Source: Streptomyces canus
GTDB taxonomy: Bacteria > Actinomycetota > Actinomycetes > Streptomycetales > Streptomycetaceae
DNA length: 64,000 bases
Assembly: GCF_030815415.1 (NCBI RefSeq)
Contig: NZ_JAUSWW010000001.1
Span: 558,001-622,000 of the forward strand
Direction of reading: 5' to 3'
The notes under the pieces were generated by a model. It saw only the letters and a program-made list of their open reading frames with translations, searched no databases and had not been told where the DNA came from. Of this stretch, positions 43,157 to 51,997 are shown one piece after another. How positions within the stretch are numbered: the stretch's first letter is position 1; each line of letters opens with the position of its first letter. A program made the position numbers and the translations under genes.

Positions 43157-43352
43157 CCAGTGGGCCGTCGGAGACGCGACGAGCACGTACGCATTGATTG
43201 CGCGACGGCCTGGGTCTCCAGCCCGACACTCAGGCGGGACAGGGTCCACTTCAGTGCGGCTTCGTTGATCTTCGGGTGGATCACCTCGGCGGCGGTCTTG
43301 GGAGGGGTCATGTCACGACTGCAAGGCGCCGAAGGGGACAGCAGCGCCATTA

Positions 43353-44180
43353 CTAGGCCTTCCGGGCCAGCCCGGCCGCGATGAGATATTCCCAGACCGT
43401 GAGTTCTCTCCTTTGACCGATGTCCCGTGGGCTATCGGTCTCATCGGGACGCCACAAGGACGCGGGAACGATCCCTGGGTCGAGGATCTCCAGGCCGTCC
43501 AGCAGGGAGGCGATCTCCGCTTCGGTGCGCCACCGACCGCGGCCGAACGTCTGCTGGAGGACCGCCTCGGCCTCCACGGTCTCCGGGTTGTTGCCCGAGC
43601 GGAAGTGGCTGATGAAGAAGTAGCTTCCCGAGGGTACGTGCTGGCGCCAGTAGCGGACGATACCGGCCGGGTCCTCGTCATCGTTGACGTGATGGAGGAT
43701 GGCGCTGAGGATGACAGCCACCGGTCGAGCGAAGTCGATGAGTTCGGCGGTATCCGGGTGAGTGCAGATGCCTTCGGGATCACGCACATCGCCCGGGACG
43801 ACGCGGGTGCGTTCGTTGCTCTCCAGCAGTGCCCGGCCATGAACCAGGACTTGGGGATCGTTGTCGACGTAGACCACCCGGGACTCGGGGGCGTGCCGTT
43901 GCGCGACTTGGTGAACGTTGTCTGCCGTCGGCAGGCCACTGCCCAGGTCGACGAACTGACGAATGCCGGTGGTCCTCGCGATCTCTCTGACCGCCCGGGT
44001 CAGGGCCGCGCGGTTGGCAAAGGCAATGGCCACCGAGCCGGGCAGGTCACGCTTGAACACGTCGCCGATCTCACGGTCCACGGCGTAGTTGTCCTTGCCA
44101 CCGAGCAGGTAGTCGTAGACGCGGGCGATGCTGGGCTTGGTCGGGTCGATGGGAGAACCTTCGTACGTCATGGCGGTCAT
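43353..44180 (-). CDS. SAM-dependent methyltransferase, DUF574/Methyltransf_19 type
   Basis: About 275 aa. IDPTKPSIARVYDYLLGGKDNY is the N-terminal signature of the actinomycete DUF574 family. RQFVDLGSGLPTADNVHQVA holds the SAM-binding motif I, VVYVDNDPQVLVHGRAL motif II with the acidic residue, and VAVILSAILHHVND motif III. The C-terminal DIGQRRELTVWEYLIAAGLA is also family-typical. Starts at 44180, 44171 and 44231 are all possible; GGGAAG favours 44171 or 44180. Substrates of this large Streptomyces family are mostly unknown. It is a single gene, convergent with the subtilase. Confidence 0.9.
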   Translation of the reverse strand: MTAMTYEGSPIDPTKPSIARVYDYLLGGKDNYAVDREIGDVFKRDLPGSVAIAFANRAALTRAVREIARTTGIRQFVDLGSGLPTADNVHQVAQRHAPESRVVYVDNDPQVLVHGRALLESNERTRVVPGDVRDPEGICTHPDTAELIDFARPVAVILSAILHHVNDDEDPAGIVRYWRQHVPSGSYFFISHFRSGNNPETVEAEAVLQQTFGRGRWRTEAEIASLLDGLEILDPGIVPASLWRPDETDSPRDIGQRRELTVWEYLIAAGLARKA

Positions 44181-44544
44181 TCTTCCCGTCAACATCACCT
44201 GCGCACCCCCGTTTTGAGTTCCTCCAGTCACTCAAGCCAGCTCCAGGCGGGGTGCCAACAAGCTCAGGTGCACACGCTGTGTCTCAACGACGGGCTTCTT
44301 GACCCGAGGGCATCAGCCTCAGCCGTATTTCAGGCCGGCGGCCCAACCCGTTCCCGGCAGGGACACCCACCTTCGAACTCCGGGCAGTGAACCCATCCGA
44401 CGTCATGGGCGCGGCAGGCTCTCGCCACCGGATCCGTGTAGTGCATCTTGGGCCAGCAGCATCCAGCGTGCGGCATGAGCTGACCGCCCACCCGGCATTC
44501 CAGATCCGCCCGCGGTGCGGCCGGGAGCGAACCGCCCGATCCTG

Positions 44545-45110
44545 CGCGCTTTTCCCCCGATATGACGGCCCGGGGCACCCGGTGGATCACCTCGCCGAGG
44601 TACATCGGGGGTTCGATCGGCGGGGCGGCCATGGGCATCCAAGTGACGAAGACGTCGACGGGCCACTCCTTGCCCAGCCCGGCGGAAGAGGCCGGGGGTG
44701 GGCATGCCGGAGGCGACGACCCGGCAGTCCGGATACCGGCTCTCGAAGGCGCCGATTGGCTCCAGGCGCGGCTTCTCGGTCACCGTGGTGGAGAACCCGG
44801 CCCGCAGCACACCACCGCCGACGGATCCGGCGCAGCGGAAGTCCTCCAGCGTGTGTTCGATCTGGATGTACGCGGACCGCAGCCCGGCGTAGAGCCGGGT
44901 GCCCTGCCGGGTCAGCCGGACCATCCGGCTGCTGTGCGCGAACAGCAGCGTCCCGGCCCGGCGTTCCGCGGCCCGTACGAGGGTGCTGACGCGTGAGGTG
45001 GACAGCCGCACCCGGTCGGTGACCCGTCCGTCGGCCACCGCCAGAAAGGCCTCGATGTCGCTCGTCTCGCGCAGGCTGACGGGAGCGCTCCACGCAGGGA
45101 GAGATGCCGA
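44545..45110 (-). pseudogene. LysR family regulator remnant
   Basis: The minus strand gives a damaged LysR gene. An HTH region with an apparent internal deletion (SDIEAFLAVADGRVTDRVRL then STSRVSTLVRAAERRAGTLL) is followed by the start of the effector domain (AGFSTTVTEKPRLEPIGAFE, RYPDCRVVASGMPTPGLFRR). Near 44680 the sense shifts to another frame (EWPVDVFVTWMPMAAPPIEP, then GEVIHRVPRAVIS), which also decays. At least one frameshift and one deletion mean no functional regulator is made. Boundaries are approximate. Confidence 0.75.
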
Positions 45111-45116
45111 ACAACG

Positions 45117-45149
45117 CACCGGCCCCAGGTCCATGACCTGGGGCCGGTG
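45117..45149 (-). terminator. Perfect 15-bp hairpin terminator
   Basis: CACCGGCCCCAGGTC and GACCTGGGGCCGGTG are exact complements separated by CAT. The hairpin lies 45 bp past the stop of the acyl-CoA dehydrogenase remnant on the minus strand, between it and the LysR remnant. Confidence 0.8.
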
Positions 45150-45194
45150 GGTGGGGGCGGGACTCGGACGTCGGTGCGGCCGGGGCTCGCAGGC

Positions 45195-45650
45195 TCAGAC
45201 GAAGGCGCTCTGGCCGGTGATCGACTTGCCGACAATGAGGGTGTTCATCTCGCGGGTGCCCTCGAAGGAGTAGATCGCTTCGGCATCGACGAAGAAGCGG
45301 GCGATGTCGTGGTCGAGGAGGATGCCGTTGCCGCCGAAGATCTCGCGGCTGCGGGCCACGACCTCCCGCATCCGCGCGGTGACGAACGCCCTGGCCAGGG
45401 CGGAGTGTTCGTCGCGGAAGATGCCTGCGTCCTGGAGGCGGGCGAGCTGGACGAGCATGCCCCAGGAGGCGGTGATGTCGCCCAGGCTCCTGACCAGCAG
45501 GTCCTGCACGAGCTGGAAGCCGCCTATGGGGCGGCCGAACTGGCGGCGCTCCCGGGCGTAGTCCAGGGCCAGTCCGTAGGCACCGATCATCACGCCGAGC
45601 GCCTGCCAGGCCACTCCGGAGCTGGTGACCGCCACCTTGTTTCGCGCCCT
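45195..45650 (-). pseudogene. N-terminally truncated acyl-CoA dehydrogenase
   Basis: The minus strand encodes the C-terminal helical domain of an acyl-CoA dehydrogenase of the glutaryl-CoA-like group: SSGVAWQALGVMIGAYGLAL, then YARERRQFGRPIGGFQLVQD and REIFGGNGILLDHDIARFF. The tail YSFEGTREMNTLIVGKSITG holds the FAD-binding and terminal helix motifs. The first ~250 residues, including the catalytic Glu region, are replaced by unrelated sequence upstream of about 45650. The fragment is inactive. Together with the LysR remnant it looks like a decayed catabolic locus. Confidence 0.85.
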
Positions 45651-45940
45651 TCTGGTGGCCGATGGCCCGCCGATGCGGTGACTATCAACGTGCTTTGCTC
45701 GGTCGAAGCCGCAGATCAGCGGATTCCGGCGGTGGCAACTACCGTGCTTCGGCCCATGTGTGATGCCTCCCGAAGTGGTGTGCCAACGCTGCTCGAACTC
45801 AAAAACAGACCGGCATCGCAAATTCGGTCACAAGGTGGCGCCCACCGTCACCTCGAAACGACTCCCGCGCTGAGATGCAAAGCCAGTGGAGGCAGGTGGC
45901 GTAGCCGACCCGGAGGTCGACCACGCCGACAGCCGTCAGG

Positions 45941-46381
45941 TCAGGGGCACAGGCCCTTGTCGGAGTTGTAGTAGATGTCGATCGAACCGCTCCAGGTCAT
46001 GCACAGGCCCGGCTTGGGCAGGTCCTTGTACACCGGGCCGGCGAAGGTCGTGTAGGAGCCGGCGTCCGTCGCCGGGGTGCTGCTGGTCGGCCAGGTGTCC
46101 AGGGTGACCTCCATGAACACCCGGGCGCCGGGCTTGCTGCGCACCGTGACGGCGCACCACTGCTTGTCCGCGGAGCTGTAGGCCACGTAGGTGGTGGCGG
46201 CCACGGTGGTCTGCGAGGACTTGATCGGAGTCGAGGTGAAGACCTCGTACCCGGTGCCGCACGCCCCGTTGTACGCGCCGGTAGTGGCGGCCGAAGCCGG
46301 GGCGGTCGCGGCGAGCGTGCCGCCGATGACCAGGACGGCGAGAGCGCCAGCGGTGGCTGCCTTGCGACGGATCGACTTCAT
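45941..46381 (-). CDS. SapA-like secreted protein (spore-associated protein A type)
   Basis: 146 aa from an ATG preceded by AGGGGGAA. It has a Sec signal (KAATAGALAVLVIGGTLAAT, cleavage near APASA-A). The mature ~110 aa contains YNGACGTGYEVFTSTPI, TYVAYSSADKQWCAVTVRSK, GSYTTFAGPVY and CMTWSGSI, with four cysteines spaced as in S. coelicolor SapA. SapA-type proteins are small secreted proteins associated with spores or aerial structures, of unknown biochemical role. It is a single-gene transcript, convergent with nothing nearby. Confidence 0.7.
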   Translation of the reverse strand: MKSIRRKAATAGALAVLVIGGTLAATAPASAATTGAYNGACGTGYEVFTSTPIKSSQTTVAATTYVAYSSADKQWCAVTVRSKPGARVFMEVTLDTWPTSSTPATDAGSYTTFAGPVYKDLPKPGLCMTWSGSIDIYYNSDKGLCP

Positions 46382-46622
46382 GATGTTCCCCCTGTTGGTG
46401 TGACGGCCGGTCGTTGCCGTCCACGCAGAGTGAGACCGGACAGGCCCACTGACAGTTGTGGGCCTTCTTGTCGCAGTCCTGTCACCGCTGTCACAAGGGC
46501 CGTTACAACCACCAAAGCCACCAACCGCTCGGCTCGCCCGGGGCACGCCGCTGCCCCAAGTCGACGGCAGCGGGGGAGAGTTGGGGTCTTCCGGTTCCGA
46601 AGGGCTGCCGCGGTGAAGCGCG

Positions 46623-48113
46623 TCATTTCTCGGCCGGGGTGGGGGCTCGGGGAAGGCGTAGCTGGAAGCATGCTCCGAGGGTCCGGGGGGTGAGGGTGAG
46701 GGTGCCTCGGTGGCGGTGGGCCAGGTCGCGGGCGATGGCGAGGCCCAGACCGGTGCCGCCCTGGTCGCGGGAGCGGGCGTCGTCGAGCCGGACGAAGCGT
46801 TCGAAGATGCGCTCGGCGTCCTCGGCGGGCACGCCCGGTCCGTCGTCGTGCACCGTAAGGACGATCCAGGCGTCCTGGTTTCGGATGGTGATCTGGATGC
46901 GGTGTGTGGCGTGGCGGGCGGCGTTGTCGATGAGGTTGCGCAGTAGCCGTTCGTATTCGTCGGGGTTTCCGTGTGCGTGTGCGGGGGTCACGCTGTCGCA
47001 GGTGAGGGTCAACGGTCGTTCGTTGAGGGGGTATTGCTCGGTCAGCCGGGAGGCGAGGGCTGTCAGGTCGACGGTTTCGGGGCTGGTTGAGGGGGTGCGG
47101 GTGTCGAGGCGGGCGAGGAGCAGCAGGTCTTCGGCGAGGGCTTGGAGGCGGCGGGTCTGTCGTGCGGCGGTGGTGGCCGCGGCAGGCCAGTCGGTGCGTT
47201 CCGGGTAGGCGAGCGCGACTTCCAAGCTGGCCAGCAGTGTGGTGAGGGGGCTGCGTAGTTCGTGGGCGGCGTCCGCGACGAAGCGGCGTTGCTGGGCGGC
47301 GGCGTCGTCGAGGCGTTGGAGGGTGCTGTTGATGGTGGTGGCCAGGGCGGTGATCTCGTGTCCCGTGGCGGGGACGGTGACGCGTTCGCGGGGGTCGCTC
47401 GCGGTGACCGAAGCGGTGAGGACGCGGATGGCTTCGACCGGCCGCAGCGCGATGCGGACGGTGACGTAGGCGATGGCGGCGATCAGCACGAGGCCGACGA
47501 GACCGGCCCGCAGCAGCAGGTCGTCGGTGGTGCTGACGATCTCCTCGGCTGTGTCCGGAAGCACCACCACATAGGCCCGCAGCGTGGCGCCGGCGGTGAC
47601 GCCCAGGGTGGCGGCCTTGTCCTTGCCCAGTTCACCGACCCAGATGTCGTTGTACAAGACCGAGTAGGTCTTGCCCGCCATGTCGTATCCGTACTCGGAG
47701 TGGTAGTCGCGACGGTCCGGTATGCGGAGGGGCCGCATCGTGTAGCCCCCGCCGTCATCCGGGGTCGGGGCGGAGAGCGCGGGTGGGGCGGGCAGCACAT
47801 GGCGGGCGCGGGAATCGAAGTCCTGCATGGCTCCGCCGGAGGCGACAGCGGTGGATCGTCCGGTCGCGACGACCTCGTACGGCGCGGCGCTTCTGGGACC
47901 GGGAACCGAACCGTCCCTCAACTGATCGACGAGAGCGGCGAGAGTCCGCTCGGCTCGTTCTTCGGCGATGGTCATGCTCTCGCGGTAGACCTCCTGGTGC
48001 ACCCACCAGCCGATGCCGGCCAGGACGACGGCGGCGGCCAAGGCGGCGGCCAGGGCCGTGCGGACGCGCACCGAACGCGGCCACCAGCGGCGTCGCGGCT
48101 CAGTCGCGTTCAC
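46623..48113 (-). CDS. Sensor histidine kinase
   Basis: 496 aa from a GTG that overlaps the response-regulator stop by 14 bp. An N-terminal helix (VRTALAAALAAAVVLAGIGW) and a second at ~225-245 (LLLRAGLVGLVLIAAIAYVT) flank a ~180-aa extracytoplasmic sensor. A HAMP region leads to HisKA (RRFVADAAHELRSPLTTLLA, phospho-His) and HATPase_c (NLIDNAARHA N box, VHDDGPGVP G1, GGTGLGLAIA G2). It phosphorylates the OmpR-type regulator encoded just upstream. The signal is unknown. Confidence 0.93.
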   Translation of the reverse strand: MNATEPRRRWWPRSVRVRTALAAALAAAVVLAGIGWWVHQEVYRESMTIAEERAERTLAALVDQLRDGSVPGPRSAAPYEVVATGRSTAVASGGAMQDFDSRARHVLPAPPALSAPTPDDGGGYTMRPLRIPDRRDYHSEYGYDMAGKTYSVLYNDIWVGELGKDKAATLGVTAGATLRAYVVVLPDTAEEIVSTTDDLLLRAGLVGLVLIAAIAYVTVRIALRPVEAIRVLTASVTASDPRERVTVPATGHEITALATTINSTLQRLDDAAAQQRRFVADAAHELRSPLTTLLASLEVALAYPERTDWPAAATTAARQTRRLQALAEDLLLLARLDTRTPSTSPETVDLTALASRLTEQYPLNERPLTLTCDSVTPAHAHGNPDEYERLLRNLIDNAARHATHRIQITIRNQDAWIVLTVHDDGPGVPAEDAERIFERFVRLDDARSRDQGGTGLGLAIARDLAHRHRGTLTLTPRTLGACFQLRLPRAPTPAEK

Positions 48114-48780
48114 GGTCGTCCACCAGCCGGTAGCCGGTACCCCGTACGGTCTGCAGGGATTGCCGGTGGAACGCGGCGTCCACCTTCTTGCGCAGCGCGC
48201 TGACGCGCGCCTCCACCAGGTTGGGATCCCAGGCTTCGTCGGGCCACGCGTGATAGAGCAGATCCGTTTTGGAGACCGCCTGGCCCGCCCGGCGGGCCAG
48301 CAGCTCCAGCACGGCGAACTCCCGGGGCGTGAGTTCCACCCGGACCCCGGCCCGGCGGCAGACCCGGCCCGCGACGTCCAACGAGAGATCGCCCACGGCA
48401 AGAACAGGCGGGGCGACCGTGGCGGCCCGTCTGACCAGGGCCCGCAGCCGCGCGACGAGCACCATGTAGGAGAAGGGTTTGGCCAGGTAGTCGTCGGCCC
48501 CGGTGTCCAGGGCCTCTGCCTGATCCCAGTCCCCGTCCTTGGCGGTGAGTACCAGGATGGGAGTCGCGTTGCCCTCCCGGCGCAACTGGGCGCAGACCTT
48601 GTAGCCGTTGAGTCCGGGCAGCATCAAATCCAGTACGACAAGGGCGTATTCGCCGGTCCGGGCCATCCACAGCCCCTGCCGGCCGTCATGGGCGAGGTCG
48701 ACGTTGTAACCCTCGGCGGTCAGACCGGTGTGCAGGGTGTGGGCAAGGTCCACCTCGTCTTCGACCACCAGAATGCGCAT
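48100..48780 (-). CDS. OmpR family response regulator
   Basis: 226 aa. Receiver, residues 1-120: ILVVEDEVDLAHTLHTGL (acidic pocket), the phospho-accepting Asp in ALVVLDLMLPGLNGYKV (~51), LVLTAKDGD and the Lys in DYLAKPFSYMVL. The winged helix occupies ~130-222: VELTPREFAVLELLARRAGQ and ARVSALRKKVDAA and TVRGTGYRLV. The ATG at 48780 is fixed by the receiver start. It is translated together with the kinase. A perfect 18-bp palindrome lies 33 bp upstream and may be its own binding site. Confidence 0.94.
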   Translation of the reverse strand: MRILVVEDEVDLAHTLHTGLTAEGYNVDLAHDGRQGLWMARTGEYALVVLDLMLPGLNGYKVCAQLRREGNATPILVLTAKDGDWDQAEALDTGADDYLAKPFSYMVLVARLRALVRRAATVAPPVLAVGDLSLDVAGRVCRRAGVRVELTPREFAVLELLARRAGQAVSKTDLLYHAWPDEAWDPNLVEARVSALRKKVDAAFHRQSLQTVRGTGYRLVDDRERD

Positions 48781-48813
48781 GCGGTGCAGCCTCGCACAGC
48801 GCCGACCCGCCTT

Positions 48814-48831
48814 CCTGACCGGCCGGTCAGG
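48814..48831. promoter_or_regulatory. Perfect palindrome upstream of the two-component operon
   Basis: CCTGACCGGCCGGTCAGG is fully symmetric over 18 bp and lies 33 bp before the response-regulator start codon. It is a candidate operator for autoregulation or for another repressor. Confidence 0.55.
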
Positions 48832-48908
48832 TTGGATCAGCAACCGGTCAACGAGGTCCGGGCACGGTGGCGGAATGTCTTCGCCACTGCTGAAAGGCCC
48901 TGTCACCG

Positions 48909-49400
48909 ATGTCCGTTGATGAACGCGCGCCCGCCGTGGCCAGGACGGTTTCCCCTCCCGTACCCGCCCGTCGACCATCACCGAGCCCGGGCAAAGCCGT
49001 TGTCGTCATCGCGCCCTTGTCGCTGACCATCGCTCTGGGGCTCTGGGGTATCCGGAGACAGAACAAGGAAGGCCGTCCCGGCGACGGGCTGCTCTATCTC
49101 ACCGGCCAGCACCCGATCTTGACCGCAGCCAACCCCGAGGACACCCGTTTCCTGACAGACCTCTCCCTGGCACAGGACCCCGCCTCGTCGAACACACTGG
49201 CAGGTGTCGAGCTTCCCGCCCAGGAAATAGCGGCACGCATACTGGAATTCGACCGGATCGTCGCGGTCCGCGCGACGGCTGCGCACTCGCCGACCAACCC
49301 GCGGGAGGAAGCGAAAACAAGCACCTTGCGGCGCCACTTCCGCGAGTACCGAACAACCCACGCCAACGGGGCGCGCATCTCCGTCTATGTCCGAGAGCAC
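48909..49400 (+). pseudogene. C-terminal remnant of a membrane glycosyltransferase (GT39-like)
   Basis: The segment beginning KAVVVIAPLSLTIALGLWG and continuing RPGDGLLYLTGQHPILTAAN, SLAQDPASSNTLAGVELPAQ and EFDRIVAVRATAA through GARISVYVRE reads like the extracytoplasmic C-terminus of Streptomyces family-39-type mannosyl/glycosyltransferases, which have ~10 membrane helices before this point. Here only one helix remains, and the first ~30 residues look unrelated. The frame runs on to 49559 through foreign sequence. The catalytic N-terminal part is absent, so no activity is expected. Assignment is by pattern recall. Confidence 0.55.
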
Positions 49401-49507
49401 GGTCATGTCCCGCGGGGGGACTCCGTTGGCGAAATCGGCGGTGTCTGTGCGGGGCTCAGGCGGCTGAAGCGGGAGGTGCGGGAGCTGGCAAGTGAGGTCA
49501 CGGTCAG

Positions 49508-49700
49508 TCAGGCATCGGTTCGGACAAGGTTGAGAGCGGCAGCGGTGAGCACGTGTTGAAGGCGCGTCTTGTCCAGGCCGATGTAGCGGCTTCTGTGCAG
49601 GCCGCAGCGGCGTACCCCTTGGGCGATGGTGCTTTCGACGCCGGCGCGGGTGGCGTAGTGCCGCTGCCATTGGCCGTTCCTGGAGTCGCACCGGGCGCGG
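49508..49700 (-). pseudogene. IS1182-family transposase C-terminal fragment
   Basis: The minus strand encodes YATRAGVESTIAQGVRRCGL, HRSRYIGLDKTRLQHVLTAA and ALNLVRTDA-stop, the highly conserved tail of IS1182-type transposases. Only about 63 residues remain, starting RCDSRNGQWQRH. The DDE core and both inverted repeats are not seen nearby. It is a relic of a former insertion. Confidence 0.8.
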
Positions 49701-49879
49701 ATCGCTTCGCTTCGTGCTCCACCCGTGGGGCCAGGGCGAGTTTACGTGGCTCGGTCGTCGAGCGGGTGCATCAGGACGCCCGGGGCCGGCGGGCACCCGA
49801 CCGGGTGCGGACGCTGCTGGCGACGCTGCAGCGCCGCGCAGGCACCGAGTCCCCGACGGTGATGCGCAAGCTGGTGCGA

Positions 49880-50166
49880 GAGCTCCTGGTTCGGCCAGCC
49901 TGGCGGCCGCCTCCGCTTGCAGCTGTTCCGCGTAGGCGTGCTGTTGGTCGGCGAGGTACCCGGCCGCCACGCCGACAAGGGTGATCTCCGTGGCGGTGCG
50001 GTCGTCGCTCGCGGTCGCGTTGACACGCGCCAGCAGCTGGCGGACCTGCTGGAAGTCGCTCCAGGCGGGGGCATCCTCCAGGCGGGAGAAGAGCCCTCGC
50101 CGCATCTGGGTCTGGTCCTCCAGCCAGCGTTCCGCGTCTACGGCGGCAAAGGTCGCCCAGGGCCAT
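49880..50166 (-). pseudogene. Fragment of an unrecognised helical protein
   Basis: A frame beginning directly after the TfoX stop reads WATFAAVDAERWLEDQTQM, then FSRLEDAPAWSDFQQVRQLL and GVAAGYLADQQHAYAEQLQA, with coding-like composition and amphipathic helices. It has no start codon or ribosome site at the beginning and runs into unrelated sequence near 49880. I do not recognise the family. It looks like an internal piece of a larger gene. Confidence 0.4.
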
Positions 50167-50167
50167 G

Positions 50168-50506
50168 TCAGCCGCCGGCGCTTTCCTTCGTGTTGTAGTC
50201 CAGCGCTTCGTTCAACCAGAAGTTGAATGCCTGGTCCGATGCAGTGCCGCCATCGTCGACAACGATCCAGCCCTTACTCATCTTGCGGCCACGCATCTCC
50301 GGCCAGCTGGCACCTTCGCGCTCGAGCAAGGCCTCGATTCTGCCGGGATCGCAGCGGACCATGAGCTGGCCGCCGGCGTTCGCGGTAGCGACGATCTTGC
50401 CGTTGACCATGAAGCTGAGTCCGCCGAACATGCGCACCTCGCGCACCTGCGTCACTCCCGCAAGGGCTTCACGAATGCGGTCTGCGAGCTCCCTGTCGTA
50501 CGCCAT
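50168..50506 (-). CDS. TfoX N-terminal domain protein
   Basis: 112 aa. MAYDRELADRIREALAGV, VREVRMFGGLSFMVNGKIVA and RGRKMSKGWIVVDDGG define the TfoX/Sxy N-terminal domain, complete at its usual length for the stand-alone actinomycete form. In gamma-proteobacteria TfoX co-activates competence genes; the stand-alone Streptomyces proteins have no proven function. No ribosome site is evident beyond AGGAGGACGGTG just before the ATG, which is strong. It is surrounded by gene fragments on both sides, yet appears intact. Confidence 0.9.
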   Translation of the reverse strand: MAYDRELADRIREALAGVTQVREVRMFGGLSFMVNGKIVATANAGGQLMVRCDPGRIEALLEREGASWPEMRGRKMSKGWIVVDDGGTASDQAFNFWLNEALDYNTKESAGG

Positions 50507-50520
50507 GAGTCACCGTCCTC

Positions 50521-50860
50521 CTAGCCAGCCTCGCAACGGGCCGGCGTCGGTTCGCCGCTCCATGCAGCGGCCAAGCCGCCATCGTAGGTAGGGACGTCGC
50601 CCCCGCCCATCAACTTGAGAACAAGGACACCACTGGTCTCGGCATAGCCCCAGCTCGCCTGGCCCGGGCCAATGAAAAGGGATCCCGCCAGTTCGTCGAC
50701 GTCGAAGGCGCGGGCGATCGGAACGTCCGTCGAGAGCAGACGGAAGGGACCGCAATCTCACAACGCCGCGGCCCCGCGCCGCTCTTCCAGAACCGCCCGC
50801 ATCGACGGCATGCGCCACCCCTCACCCTCCCGACCGGCACGAGTCGAGACTTCCGTGACG
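50521..50860 (-). pseudogene. Unrecognised gene with an in-frame stop
   Basis: One minus-strand frame reads GWRMPSMRAVLEERRGAAAL-stop-DCGPFRLLSTDVPIARAFDV, then DELAGSLFIGPGQASWGYAE and VLVLKLMGGGDVPTYDGGLA up to a TAG at 50521. The sense continues smoothly through the TGA at 50758-50760, as if a CGA (Arg) had mutated. The part after the stop has no start codon of its own. No family is recognised. The upstream limit is unclear. Confidence 0.5.
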
Positions 50861-51033
50861 GCGCCAGCCCCATGTCTGACCAGCGAAACCCGCACATGCG
50901 GTGCGGAAAGAGATCGAGCAGCGCGAAGACCAGTGGAAGCACGCCCTGCTCGGCGATTGATCTCGTCTCCGACCTCCGGCCATGAATGATGATCTTTCGC
51001 TGATGTCACTGGTCGACAGGGCATACCCCCAGC

Positions 51034-51957
51034 TCACAGGGCTTTTCCTGTCGGCGACATCACGCACGAAAGCTCAGTCACGGCGTCGCGCAGCAGATCC
51101 CGCAGTTTCAGTGCCGCTGGTAGCGGGACAGCAGGCAGCGCCACATGGACGGTCCGGCGCAGGGCTGGGTCGGTGAGCCTGCACAGGACGAGTTCGTCGG
51201 GGACCGCCCAGGCGGCCAGCGAGGGGACCAGCGCCACCCCCAGCCCGGCGGCCACGTAGCCGAACTTCCCGGACCACTCCGCGATCCGGATGATCTTCCT
51301 GGGGGTGAAGGCCGCCCTGGCGAAGGCGTCGGCGAGCATCGTGGGGCGGTCACCGTACGCGTTCTGGAGCCAGGCTTCATCGCGTAGTTCACGCAGGTCG
51401 ATCGTCCCGGCTCCGGCCAGGCGGTGCCCCCGTGGGAGAGCGACGAACAACTCGTCCTCGCACAACGCGGTCGTCGTGACACCGTCGGCCGACGGCAGAC
51501 CGGACGGGTAGTCGCTGACGATGGCGAGGTCCAGCACCCCGTCCGCGAGGCGCGCCATCAGCGTGTCGGTCGGTCCCTCGACCGCGACGACCTCGACATC
51601 CGGCCTGGCGTCCTGGAGTGTCCGCAGGGCGGTGGGCACCAGCGAGATGTTGGCGGTGGCGAACGCGCCGATGTGCAGCAGCCCGCCATGGCCGGCGTGC
51701 AGCACGGCCAGTTCCCGCTCCGCCCGCGACAGCCGGTCGAGCACCTCCAGGGCGTGCCGGTGCAGGGTACGGCCTGCGGGATTCAGCCGTACGCCGCGAG
51801 GGAGCCGTTCCAACAGGGTCCCGCCCGCCTGCTGTTCCAGCGTGGCGATCCGCCGGGACACCGCGGACTGCGTGTAGTTGAGCCGGGCCGCCGCTTTCGT
51901 GAACGATCCGGTCTCGGCCACGGTGACGAGCAGCCGCAGCGCGTCGATGTCGAACAC
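51034..51957 (-). CDS. LysR family transcriptional regulator
   Basis: 307 aa from a GTG with AGGGAGGAAC upstream. HTH, residues 1-60: FDIDALRLLVTVAETGSFTK and AAARLNYTQSAVSRRIATLE. The effector domain starts at ~90 (GGLLHIGAFATANISLVPTA) with typical LysR substrate-binding strands (VVAVEGPTDTLMARLADGVL, FGYVAAGLGVALVPSLAAWA). It is divergent from the M20 peptidase gene, the usual LysR arrangement, so it probably controls that gene from the 220-bp intergenic region, which contains dyads. The co-inducer is unknown. Confidence 0.94.
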   Translation of the reverse strand: MFDIDALRLLVTVAETGSFTKAAARLNYTQSAVSRRIATLEQQAGGTLLERLPRGVRLNPAGRTLHRHALEVLDRLSRAERELAVLHAGHGGLLHIGAFATANISLVPTALRTLQDARPDVEVVAVEGPTDTLMARLADGVLDLAIVSDYPSGLPSADGVTTTALCEDELFVALPRGHRLAGAGTIDLRELRDEAWLQNAYGDRPTMLADAFARAAFTPRKIIRIAEWSGKFGYVAAGLGVALVPSLAAWAVPDELVLCRLTDPALRRTVHVALPAVPLPAALKLRDLLRDAVTELSCVMSPTGKAL

Positions 51958-51997
51958 GTTCCTCCCTCCTCCGAGGCTCTCACCATCTTGCCCCAAT

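Noticed and set aside
38310..43268. Very long plus-strand open frame (over 1600 codons)
   Set aside because: It is mostly the shadow of the rhamnogalacturonan lyase and subtilase read in a different phase. Only the 39684-40500 part is genuine, as the first segment of the frameshifted subtilase.
43150..43311. Minus-strand peptide MTPPKTAAEVIHPKINEAAL continuing to VGLETQAVAQ
   Set aside because: It has coding-like composition and could be a gene fragment, but it is only about 40 codons, lacks a ribosome site and matches nothing I recognise.
40459..43350. Minus-strand open frame antisense to the subtilase
   Set aside because: Low-complexity Gly/Val/Arg-rich translation typical of antisense to high-GC genes, with no motifs.
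46442..46465. AGGCCCAC / GTGGGCCT hairpin upstream of the SapA-like gene
   Set aside because: An 8-bp stem in the 5' region of a minus-strand gene. It could be a leader structure, but there is no gene ending here and no riboswitch signature.
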